Source of the DNA: Kiloniellales bacterium
Lineage (GTDB): Bacteria; Pseudomonadota; Alphaproteobacteria; Kiloniellales; JAKSBE01
Assembly: GCA_030066685.1 (NCBI GenBank)
Contig: JASJBF010000028.1
Span: 1 to 64,000 of the forward strand
Reading direction: 5' to 3'
Length of the DNA: 64,000 bases
Below, in pieces: positions 51,697 to 58,955 of the stretch; the first letter of the stretch is position 1, and each line of letters opens with the position of its first letter. The translations under genes were made by a program, and so were the position numbers. A model generated the notes under the pieces. That model was not told the DNA's origin, made no database searches, and worked only from the letters and a program-made list of their open reading frames with translations.

Positions 51697-52530
51697 GTGC
51701 ACGCCTTCTTTAGAACCCTTCAAGGAACCGGCCCTTTGTCCCCGTCCCTGCGCCCTCTCGCCCTGATTTCCTTGTGTTTCCTGGTCCTGCTGGCCGGGTC
51801 CGCGGCGGCCGCGCCGGAGGCCCTCAGGCCCGAGTCCTGGCATGAGGTCACCGCGGTCGTCGACGGCGACACCCTGGTCCTGGAGGGCGGCCGCGAGGTG
51901 CGCCTGGTCGGCCTGCAGGCGCCCAAGCTGCCGCTCGGCCGGCGCGGCTTCCGGGCCTGGCCCCTGGCCGATGAGGCCAAGGCGGCGCTGGAGGAGATCG
52001 CGCTCGGCCGAAGGCTGGGCCTCGCCTTCACCGGCCGGCGCGAGGACCGTCACGGTCGCTGGCTCGCCCACCTCGAGCGCGCGGACGGGCTCTGGGTCCA
52101 GGGCATGCTCCTGGACCGCGGCCTGGCTCGGGTCTACAGCTTCGCCGACAACCGCGCCCTGGTCGCCGAGATGCTGGCCCGGGAGCGCGCCGCGCGGGCC
52201 GCCGGCCTGGGGATCTGGGCCCATCCCTTCTACGCCCTGCGGTCGGCCGGGTCGGCCGCCGCCGACGTCGGCAGCTTCCAGCTGGTCGAGGGCCGGGTGG
52301 TCGAGGCGGCCAAGGTCCGGGGCCGGGTCTACCTGAACTTCGGGGCCGACTGGAAGACCGACTTCACGATCTCGATCGCGCCTGCGGCCTGGAAGCTCTT
52401 CGCGGCCGAGGGCATCGCGCCGGAAGACTACCGCGGACGGCGCCTGAGGGTGCGCGGCTGGCTCAAGGCGCTGAACGGCCCGATGATCGCCGCCACCCAT
52501 CCCGAGCAGATCGAGGTCCTCGCTGAGTAG
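51697..52530 (+). CDS. Exported SNase-like (thermonuclease-fold) protein
   Basis: 277 residues. A hydrophobic signal segment (LALISLCFLVLLAGSAAAAP) precedes an SNase-like domain (about 50-165): VTAVVDGDTLVLEGGREVRL, LVGLQAPKL with the R and D active-site region reduced, and a GLARVYSFADN end where active enzymes have similar EGLA(R/W)V. The C-terminal 90 residues form an OB-like addition (VEGRVVEAAKVRGRVYLNFG). Whether the nuclease active site is complete is unclear; the usual E-R pair is not obvious. The start is a GTG at 51697; a TTG at 51736 with AAGGA ahead is a realistic alternative. Confidence 0.83.
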   Translation: MHAFFRTLQGTGPLSPSLRPLALISLCFLVLLAGSAAAAPEALRPESWHEVTAVVDGDTLVLEGGREVRLVGLQAPKLPLGRRGFRAWPLADEAKAALEEIALGRRLGLAFTGRREDRHGRWLAHLERADGLWVQGMLLDRGLARVYSFADNRALVAEMLARERAARAAGLGIWAHPFYALRSAGSAAADVGSFQLVEGRVVEAAKVRGRVYLNFGADWKTDFTISIAPAAWKLFAAEGIAPEDYRGRRLRVRGWLKALNGPMIAATHPEQIEVLAE

Positions 52531-52644
52531 GCCCTCTCTATCCGCGGGTCGCCAGGGGCGGATGTCACGGTTAAAATGCGGCGCGGCGGCGGGGAGGCGT
52601 CTATATCCTGGGCACGTAGAAGGGAAAGAGGGGCAGCGAAGACG

Positions 52645-54114
52645 ATGCTTCGAGGCATAGGGAAGCTTTTTCTTTTCGGCACGGCGGTCCTGGTGCTGCC
52701 GCTGCTGGCCGCCTGCGAAACGGCGCCGGCGACCGGACGGCAAATCTTCACCGCCGGCATGGGGCCCGAGGACGAGCAGCGGCTCGGACTCCAGGAGCAC
52801 CCCAAGATCCTGCAGGAGTTCGGCGGCGACTACCGGGAGGACCCCGAGCTCACGGCCTACGTCACCAGCATCGGCAACCTGCTGGCCAAGACTTCGGAGC
52901 TGCCCAACCTCCAGTTTACCTTCACCGTCCTGGACACCCCGATCGTCAATGCCTTCGCGCTGCCCGGGGGTTACATCTACATCACCCGCGGCCTGCTGGC
53001 CCTGGCCGAGAACGAGGCCGAGGTCGCCGGCGTTCTGGCGCACGAGATCGGGCATGTGACCGCGCGCCACTCCGCAGAGCGCTACGGCAACACCGTGGCC
53101 GCGGGGGTCGCGACCACCCTGCTGAGCGTGCTGGTCGGCGGCCCGGCGGCGCAGGCCGCCGGCGGGGCCGCGGGGCTGGCCCTGCAGAGCTACTCCCGGG
53201 ACCAGGAGTTCGAGGCCGACATGCTCGGGGTCCGCTACCTCTCGCGGGCCGGCTACGACCCCGGTGGCATGTCGAGCTTCCTCGAGAAGCTTCAGGCGCA
53301 CAGCCGGCTGGAGGCGGAGCTGCGCGGCAAGCCCGGGGAGGCCGACAAGTTCGACATCATGCAGACCCACCCGCGCACCGCGGACCGGATCCAGAAGGCG
53401 GCCCAGGCGGCCGGCGCCAAGCCGGTCGCCAATCCCATCGTCGGGCGCGACATCTATCTCTCGAAGATCGACGGCCTCCTCTACGGCGACAACCCGTCGC
53501 AGGGGATCATCCGCAACAACAGCTTCAGCCATCCCGACCTGCGCCTGGCCTTCGAGGTGCCCGAGAGCTTCCGCATGATCAACAGCGCGGCCGCGGTGCT
53601 GGCCCTCGGGCCGCAGGACTCCCGGATCATCTTCGACGGGGATACGAACGAGAGACTGCTGACCCCGGCCCGCTATATGCGCGAGGTCTGGGCGGCCAAC
53701 GCCAAGATCTCCAGGGTCGAGGAGCTGGAGATCAACGGCATGCCGGCCGCGACCTCGACCTCACAGGTGAACTCCCGCAGCGGGCGGCTCGACGTCCGCC
53801 TGGTCGCGATCGGCTACAACAGGGACACGATCTACCGCTTCCTCTTCGCGACGCCGCCCAGGGCGACCCAGAGCCTCTCGGTCGACCTGCGGCGCACGAC
53901 CTACAGCTTCCGCAAGCTCAGCGCCGAAGAGGCGGCGGATATCAAGCCCAATCGCCTGCGCATCCATACCGTCAAGCGCGGCGACTCGGTCTCGGCCCTG
54001 GCCGCGCGGACGCCCTTCGACGACCTGCCCGAGAAGCGCTTCCTGACCCTGAACGGCCTGGCGCCCGGGGCCGGACTCAAGGCCGGAGAGAAGGTCAAGC
54101 TGGTCGTTCAATAG
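52645..54114 (+). CDS. M48-family metalloprotease lipoprotein with LysM-like tail
   Basis: 489 residues. Lipobox VLPLLAAC gives Cys24, so it is membrane-anchored in the periplasm. The M48 peptidase domain follows: FALPGGYIYITRGLLAL, the zinc motif H133-EIGH-137 and the third-ligand region FEADMLGVRYLSRAGYD, as in BepA-type outer-membrane quality-control proteases. A C-terminal beta domain (about 290-430) precedes a LysM-like end (RIHTVKRGDSVSALA, then LNGLAPG), which suggests peptidoglycan contact. ATG 52645 has GAGGGG upstream. Probable role: processing or disposal of envelope proteins. Confidence 0.92.
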   Translation: MLRGIGKLFLFGTAVLVLPLLAACETAPATGRQIFTAGMGPEDEQRLGLQEHPKILQEFGGDYREDPELTAYVTSIGNLLAKTSELPNLQFTFTVLDTPIVNAFALPGGYIYITRGLLALAENEAEVAGVLAHEIGHVTARHSAERYGNTVAAGVATTLLSVLVGGPAAQAAGGAAGLALQSYSRDQEFEADMLGVRYLSRAGYDPGGMSSFLEKLQAHSRLEAELRGKPGEADKFDIMQTHPRTADRIQKAAQAAGAKPVANPIVGRDIYLSKIDGLLYGDNPSQGIIRNNSFSHPDLRLAFEVPESFRMINSAAAVLALGPQDSRIIFDGDTNERLLTPARYMREVWAANAKISRVEELEINGMPAATSTSQVNSRSGRLDVRLVAIGYNRDTIYRFLFATPPRATQSLSVDLRRTTYSFRKLSAEEAADIKPNRLRIHTVKRGDSVSALAARTPFDDLPEKRFLTLNGLAPGAGLKAGEKVKLVVQ

Positions 54115-54226
54115 CGCCGGTTCGGCGCCGGGCGACCGCGAAGCTCGCTCGGCCCGCGCGGACCTCTTCCAGCAGGCGGTCGACCTCGACGCGCAGGGTC
54201 GAGGACTGCTCGGCCGGCGCCTCCGG

Positions 54227-55033
54227 TCAGGCCTCGAGCAAGTCGTCGACCTCGCCGTCCGGCCGCAGGCAGGCCGCCATCAGCGGTCCGCCGAAGCCCG
54301 AGCCGCCGTCCAGGGTGGCGCTGTGATCCGACAGCTTAAGCCCGGGGTGCTGGCGGTCGAACCCGCGCACCACCCGGCGGAAGCCATAGTAGGGCTCGCT
54401 CATCTCGGCGAAGCCCTGGTTGCTCCACCAGAAGCTGTCCTTCTGCGCCTCCAGCGGCCGGCTGGGATCGAGGCCGGCGTTGACGAAGAGCAGGCTGCGG
54501 TCGTCGGTGAAGGCGGCGCGGCGCAGGCTGGTCAGGACCTCGAAGTGGCCCGGGCTGGCCTTCATCGCCTGGCGCAGCCTGCCGGTCCAGCGCGTCAGGT
54601 GGACCGCGCCGCTGGCCGCCGCGCGCAGGCCTTCCTCGGCATCGCCGCCGTAGGCCTCAAGGGTCGAGGCCAGGCCCTGGTCCAGCATCCAGGTCAGGAC
54701 TCCGCGAGGATCGGCGGCGAACTGGAGCTGCAGCAGCTTCTGCCACATCTCTTCCTGGCGGCCGCGCAGGATGGCGATGTCGCAGGCGAAGAGCCCCGGC
54801 TGCGCCATGACCGCGGTCCGGAACGCCAGGAGGGCGTCGATCGCCTCACGGACCGCCGGCCCCCGGCCCATGATGTTGCCCAGGTAGACCAGCCGGTCGC
54901 CCGGCTGGAAGCGTTCCCGGATCGCCGCCTGCAGCCGTTTCAGGCGCTCCGCCTCGCCATGCACCGAAGCGATCGCCCAGACCCGCGAGGCGCGCCGCAG
55001 GACGGCGAACTTCTGGCTCTTGAAGCTGGACAC
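54227..55033 (-). CDS. Calcineurin-like phosphoesterase with lost metal ligands (pseudo-phosphatase)
   Basis: 268 residues with the fold of serine/threonine-type metallophosphatases. The catalytic motifs are degraded: G-D-x-H-G is A22-S23-V24-H25-G26, G-D-x-x-D-R-G is G52-N53-I54-M55-G56-R57-G58, and G-N-H-E is G91-R92-Q93-E94. Thus both bridging aspartates and the Asn/His pair are missing, while the surrounding frame (LVYLGNIMGRGPAVREAIDA, and late LSDHSATLDGGSGFGGPLMA) is kept. It is therefore probably inactive as a phosphatase but folded, perhaps as a scaffold or regulator. The start is GTG. It stands alone on its strand. Confidence 0.85.
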   Translation of the reverse strand: MSSFKSQKFAVLRRASRVWAIASVHGEAERLKRLQAAIRERFQPGDRLVYLGNIMGRGPAVREAIDALLAFRTAVMAQPGLFACDIAILRGRQEEMWQKLLQLQFAADPRGVLTWMLDQGLASTLEAYGGDAEEGLRAAASGAVHLTRWTGRLRQAMKASPGHFEVLTSLRRAAFTDDRSLLFVNAGLDPSRPLEAQKDSFWWSNQGFAEMSEPYYGFRRVVRGFDRQHPGLKLSDHSATLDGGSGFGGPLMAACLRPDGEVDDLLEA

Positions 55034-55245
55034 AGGACCCCGTCGTGGCTCGCCGTTCTCCCAGCGCCCGCCGGGCGCGCTCCGGTCTTGCGCCGCGGGC
55101 GCAAGCTCTCCCCCGCGGGCCGAGGATGTCCCGCCGCTGGGTGAAATACAAGCCGCGTCTGGGGTAGGCCCAAGGCCGCGTGCGGGTGGGTCAGGCGGGG
55201 CTCAACGGGGGGTTGAGCGGGGGGCTGTACGGGCCGCACGGCGGC

Positions 55246-55869
55246 TCAGAAGAAGAGGTCGTGCGAAAGCCAGTCCCAGGCCATGCTCATGACCTCGACC
55301 AGCGAGCCGGAGTTCTCGTCGATCTTGCTGTTCGCCCAGTCGAGCAGGCGCTCCTGGACCAGCAGAGCCGGGATCAGCAGCAGCCAGAGCCAGCGCTTGT
55401 CGATGTTGTCGTAGCTCCACTTGATGTGGTGGAACTTGACGTAGACGGTCAGATAGAAGGCCAGGCCAGCCATGGCTCCGGGGATCGCCACCCTCAGCAC
55501 CAGGAGCCGCAGGTCCTGAAGGTGCAGGGCGGGAAACTCCCCCGACTTCATCGAGGCGAAGACGACGATCCAGAGCATGGCGCTCGCCGCGCCGGCCAGC
55601 ACATAGCCCAGGGTCGTCTCCCAGGCCAGGCGCCGATAGGCGATGAAGATCGGCAGCCCGAAAATCAGGATTGCCGGGATCGTGAAGAACAGGAACAGCA
55701 GGGCGAACTTGCCGATGTCGGCGATGCCGAGCAGGAAACCCTGGTCGGGGATGCTCTTGCTGGCCTCGATCAGGCCGTACATGGTGCCGGGCAGCAGGGC
55801 CGCCACCAGGAACCCGAAGAACAGGCGTGACCTGTCGATCAGACGCGGCAATCGGAGCTTCCTGGGCAT
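55246..55869 (-). CDS. Hypothetical inner-membrane protein, four to five helices
   Basis: 207 residues, unrecognised. About four to five hydrophobic segments: LFFGFLVAALLPGTMYGLIE, LGIADIGKFALLFLFFTIPA with the continuing ILIFGLPIFIAY, LGYVLAGAASAMLWIVVFAS, and a block around LRVAIPGAMAGLAFYLTVYV; a fifth WLWLLLIPALLV lies near the end. The C terminus is acidic and aromatic. ATG 55869 has AAGG 8 bases ahead; a GTG at 55923 would add an 18-residue basic extension. No domain suggests a function. Confidence 0.7.
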   Translation of the reverse strand: MPRKLRLPRLIDRSRLFFGFLVAALLPGTMYGLIEASKSIPDQGFLLGIADIGKFALLFLFFTIPAILIFGLPIFIAYRRLAWETTLGYVLAGAASAMLWIVVFASMKSGEFPALHLQDLRLLVLRVAIPGAMAGLAFYLTVYVKFHHIKWSYDNIDKRWLWLLLIPALLVQERLLDWANSKIDENSGSLVEVMSMAWDWLSHDLFF

Positions 55870-56129
55870 AATCGCCTTGTTCGTCGGTGACTTCGCTTGG
55901 GGTTTTGCTTGGGACCTTGGCACCTGGATCGTATTCCGCGTCGGTAGCTGAACTGTTAATTACTTAACCCATTTCTGTCGCCGCCGGGCCGCCGGAATTC
56001 TGTGACTTCTGCTCCCAAGTCGAGACGTCCCAGATCCAGATCGGACCGCGCGGCCGGGGCCGCCGCGCCGAAACGGCAAACGGCCAGGGACGGGGCCCTG
56101 GCCGTTCGAGACGAACAAGCCCGAAGGCG

Positions 56130-56642
56130 TCAGGCGGCGCGCAACGCCTTCTCCAGCTTGGCCTGGGCCGAGGCCTCGTCGATGTGCTCCAAGGCGCCGA
56201 GCTCCCGGGCCAGGCGCTCCAAGGCGGCCTGGTACATCTGCCGCTCGCTGTAGGACTGGTCCGGCTGGTCGTCGCCGCGATGCAGGTCGCGCACCACTTC
56301 GGCGATCGAGACCGGGTCGCCGGAGTTGATCTTGGCCTCGTACTCCTGGGCGCGGCGGCTCCACATGGTCTTCTTGGCGCGGCTCCGGCCCTTCAAGGTC
56401 TGCAGCGCGCTGTCCATGACCTTGCGCGTCGACAGTTTGCGAAGTCCCGAGTTCTCGGCCTTTTCGACCGGGACCCTGAGGGTCATGCGGTCCTTCTCGA
56501 ACTTGATCACGATCAGATCCAACGTAATCCCGGAGATCTCCTGCGTCTCGACCCCCAGCACCCGCCCGACGCCGTGGGTCGGGTAAACCACATGATCGCC
56601 GGCCGCGTAGTCGCTTTTCTTCGCCTTGGTCTTCGCTGTCAT
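56130..56642 (-). CDS. carD: CarD-family transcription regulator
   Basis: 170-residue CarD. The N-terminal RNA-polymerase-interaction domain (Tudor-like) reads DYAAGDHVVYPTHGVGRVLG and ends near EKDRMTLRVPVEKAEN; the C-terminal helical DNA-binding part has ARELGALEHIDEASAQAKLE. Length and blocks match alphaproteobacterial CarD, which binds RNA polymerase and stabilises open complexes, for example at rRNA promoters. A promoter lies at 56859-56887, so the 5' leader is over 200 bases. It sits next to fdxA, as in many alphaproteobacteria. Confidence 0.94.
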   Translation of the reverse strand: MTAKTKAKKSDYAAGDHVVYPTHGVGRVLGVETQEISGITLDLIVIKFEKDRMTLRVPVEKAENSGLRKLSTRKVMDSALQTLKGRSRAKKTMWSRRAQEYEAKINSGDPVSIAEVVRDLHRGDDQPDQSYSERQMYQAALERLARELGALEHIDEASAQAKLEKALRAA

Positions 56643-56967
56643 TCAGTCTATCTCCAACTGCGTCCCACACCCGTCGGGTCAATCGGGCCGTCACGCCGGA
56701 CCGTGGCTTGGGCGGACGCCGCCACAGCCGCACAGAGTGCCCGCGTTGACCTCTTCCGCGAATGGATATCGCGCAAAGAGGGCGCTTGCGCGCCCCCTCC
56801 TAACCCCCATTGTCTCGACAGAGCCGCCCACTCGGCGTTCCACTTTAACCGCGGGTTACCTATACACGAATTTTACCTGAAAGACAACGCTGCAGTGCAG
56901 CATGAGCCCGCTCCGGCCCTGCCGTCGGGCCGTCGGATTCAGCACGATTCCGCCGAAAAGGCGCCAC
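56643..56967. other. Intergenic region between fdxA and carD, 325 bases
   Basis: Contains the carD promoter at 56859-56887 (minus) and, between it and carD, a leader of about 210 bases with no ORF I trust. Just after the fdxA stop on the minus strand there is a small CGCC-TTTT-CGGCG hairpin that could be a weak terminator. Confidence 0.5.
56859..56887 (-). promoter_or_regulatory. Sigma-70-type promoter of carD
   Basis: Minus strand: -35 TTGTCT, 17 bases, -10 TATAGG, in a local AT-rich stretch. Predicted start near 56852, about 210 bases before the carD ATG. Confidence 0.55.
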
Positions 56968-57306
56968 TCAGCTGCCCTGCCCAGGGTTGGTGCTGAAGTA
57001 CTTCTCGAACTTACCTTCCTGGTCCTTAAAGGTGTCGGCATCGCTGGGGGAGTCGCCCTTGCGGGTAATATTCGGCCAGGACTCGCTGTATTGCCGGTTC
57101 AGGTCCAGCCACTTCTCGGCCGTGGGATCGGTATCCGGCAGAATCGCCTCGGGCGGGCACTCGGGCTCGCAGACGCCGCAATCGATGCACTCGTCCGGGT
57201 GGATGACCAGCATGTTCTCGCCTTCGTAAAAGCAGTCGACCGGGCAGACTTCGACGCAATCCATGTATTTGCATCGAATGCAGGCTTCGGTGACGACATA
57301 GGTCAT
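56968..57306 (-). CDS. fdxA: Ferredoxin FdxA, 7Fe type
   Basis: 112 residues. The [3Fe-4S] site is formed by cysteines in [20 protein letters not shown] and the [4Fe-4S] site by [13 protein letters not shown], with the extra C-terminal region (about 70-112) of the FdxA group. It shuttles electrons in the cytoplasm. ATG at 57306 gives the canonical [10 protein letters not shown] start. It lies 16 bases downstream of the TerB-like gene. The block helicase, S4 protein, fdxA and carD is a conserved alphaproteobacterial arrangement; here TerB-like and DUF938 genes are inserted. Confidence 0.95.
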   Translation of the reverse strand: MTYVVTEACIRCKYMDCVEVCPVDCFYEGENMLVIHPDECIDCGVCEPECPPEAILPDTDPTAEKWLDLNRQYSESWPNITRKGDSPSDADTFKDQEGKFEKYFSTNPGQGS

Positions 57307-57322
57307 AGTGCGCTAACTCCCC

Positions 57323-57811
57323 TTATTCGGAAGGTGTTTCGGGCTCGGATCCCGCCGCGCTGCGGTCGAAGGCGCGTTTTCGGGCGGCGCCGCTGTCGCG
57401 GTCCGAGACGTAGATCAGGCCGGCGATGCGGCGCATCAGGCTGGCTTCGAAGTCGTGCAGCTCGCCGTCGGCATAGGCGACCTCCCACAGCATCTCGATC
57501 AACTCGACCCGGTCCTCATAGGCGAACTCGTCCTTCACCACCCGGGTGAAGCCGTAGAGCTGCGGCGTCTCGCGGACCTTCGCCTCTGCGGTCTCGATCA
57601 GCGTCTCGGCCTTGGCCGGCCCGAGTTCGAAGCGCCGCGCCAGGAGCTGCGCGATCTTGCCGCGCTCGACCGGGTCGAAGTTCCCGTCCATCAGGGCCGC
57701 CTCGACCAAGAGCGCCGCGGCCGCGACCTCGAGCGCGCCCAGGTCTTCCGCCGCGCCCTCGGGAAGCGCCGAGCTGGTCTCCGAAAGCAAGGCCTTGATA
57801 CGGGCGAACAT
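57323..57811 (-). CDS. TerB-family protein
   Basis: 162 residues of the TerB-like helical family. Repeats of a D-G-x-x-x-x-x-E pattern are seen: LMDGNFDPVERGKIAQLLAR and, later, AYADGELHDFEASLMRRIAG; these acidic loops are where TerB-type proteins bind divalent metal. The N terminus reads MFARIKALLSE. An ATG five codons earlier (57826) is possible. TerB domains occur in tellurite resistance and stress signalling, but this solitary protein has no ter genes around, so tellurite resistance should not be assumed. It is co-directional with fdxA and probably in its operon. Confidence 0.85.
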   Translation of the reverse strand: MFARIKALLSETSSALPEGAAEDLGALEVAAAALLVEAALMDGNFDPVERGKIAQLLARRFELGPAKAETLIETAEAKVRETPQLYGFTRVVKDEFAYEDRVELIEMLWEVAYADGELHDFEASLMRRIAGLIYVSDRDSGAARKRAFDRSAAGSEPETPSE

Positions 57812-57910
57812 GCGCTTGCCTATCATGCGGGCCCGGCCCGCTCAACCCTGCCTAAATTGCGGGATTGCAGGGGCTTGCCGCCCGCTTTCCCCTTGGTCAT
57901 GCTGGCCGCC

Positions 57911-58543
57911 ATGGCGACGACGGAAAGCCCTGCGGGCGGTGGATCGGCCGAGCGGCGCCACGCGCCGGCGACCGAAAGGAACCGCGGGCCGATCCTCGAG
58001 GTCCTGCGCGGCGTGCTGCCGGCCGAGGGCCGGGTGCTCGAGGTCGCCAGCGGTACCGGTGAGCACGCCGCCTACTTCGCGCCGCGCCTGGCGCCGCGGC
58101 TCTGGCAGCCCAGCGATCCAGATCCGGAGCTGCGCCGCAGCATCGCCGCCCATGCCCGGCAGGCCGCCTGCCCGAACCTGGAGCCGCCTCTGGCGCTCGA
58201 CGCCCGCGACCCGGACTGGCCCGTGACCGAGGCGGCCGCGGTGGTCTGCATCAACATGATCCACATCGCCCCCTGGGCCGCGGCCGAGGGCTTGGTCGCC
58301 GGCGCCGGCGGCCTGCTGGCGCCGGGCGGGCCGCTCTACCTCTACGGCCCCTTCAGGCGCGAGGGCCGGCACACGGCGCCCAGCAACGCCGCCTTCGACC
58401 GCAGCCTGCGGGCCCAGGACCCGGCCTGGGGGGTCCGCGACCTGGAGGCGGTGGCCCGGTTGGCGGCGGCGGCCGGCTTCGGCCCGGCGGAGGCGATCGA
58501 GATGCCGGCCAACAACCTCTCGGTCGTGTTCCGGCGGGTCTGA
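57911..58543 (+). CDS. DUF938-family methyltransferase
   Basis: 210-residue class I methyltransferase of the DUF938 family. Motif I is GRVLEVASGTGEHAAYFAPR, then the family-specific WQPSDPDPELRRSI, VCINMIHIAPWAA (motif IV region) and LYLYGPFRREGRHTAPSNAA, with the C-terminal MPANNLSVVFRR. The strong blocks make the family assignment secure; the substrate is not known. ATG 57911 or the upstream ATG 57899 can start it. Expressed rightwards from between the minus-strand TerB-like and S4 genes. Confidence 0.9.
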   Translation: MATTESPAGGGSAERRHAPATERNRGPILEVLRGVLPAEGRVLEVASGTGEHAAYFAPRLAPRLWQPSDPDPELRRSIAAHARQAACPNLEPPLALDARDPDWPVTEAAAVVCINMIHIAPWAAAEGLVAGAGGLLAPGGPLYLYGPFRREGRHTAPSNAAFDRSLRAQDPAWGVRDLEAVARLAAAAGFGPAEAIEMPANNLSVVFRRV

Positions 58544-58553
58544 GGAACCGCGC

Positions 58554-58955
58554 TCAGTCGCGATCCGTGAGGCGCCCCAGGGCGCGGCGTTCTTTCTTGG
58601 TCGGCCGGCCGCTGCCGGCCTCGCGCCGGGCGACCGGGGTGTCGCGGGGCAGCCGCGTCTCGGCGGTCGGCGGCCTGAGGTCCTCGTAGAGGCCCTGGGC
58701 CTCGGGCGCCGGGCCGCGCCGGCTGCCGAGGGCCAGGACCTTGACCACCCGGATGTGGCGGCCCTGCGGGAAGGTGAGGACGTCGCCGATCTTGACCTTC
58801 TGGTGCGCCTTGGCAACCAGGCTGCCGGAAAGGCGGAGCTGGCCGGAGGCGCAGACCTTGCTGGCCAGGGTCCTGGTCTTGAAGAAGCGCGCGTACCACA
58901 GCCACTTGTCCGCCCGGATCGAGGCCTCGGCCGCCCCGCTCGTTTGGCCGCTCAC
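58554..58955 (-). CDS. S4-domain RNA-binding protein (Hsp15-like)
   Basis: 133 residues. The S4 fold is visible: IRADKWLWYARFFKTRTLAS, then GQLRLSGSLVAKAHQKVKIG and the RHIRVVKVLALGSRR strand. The rest is a basic Pro/Arg-rich tail ending ERRALGRLTDRD. Hsp15-type S4 proteins bind stalled 50S subunits carrying nascent chains with tRNA. The start is a GTG overlapping the helicase stop (GTGA). The frame remains open far upstream through the helicase gene, but that is only overlap. Confidence 0.9.
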   Translation of the reverse strand: MSGQTSGAAEASIRADKWLWYARFFKTRTLASKVCASGQLRLSGSLVAKAHQKVKIGDVLTFPQGRHIRVVKVLALGSRRGPAPEAQGLYEDLRPPTAETRLPRDTPVARREAGSGRPTKKERRALGRLTDRD

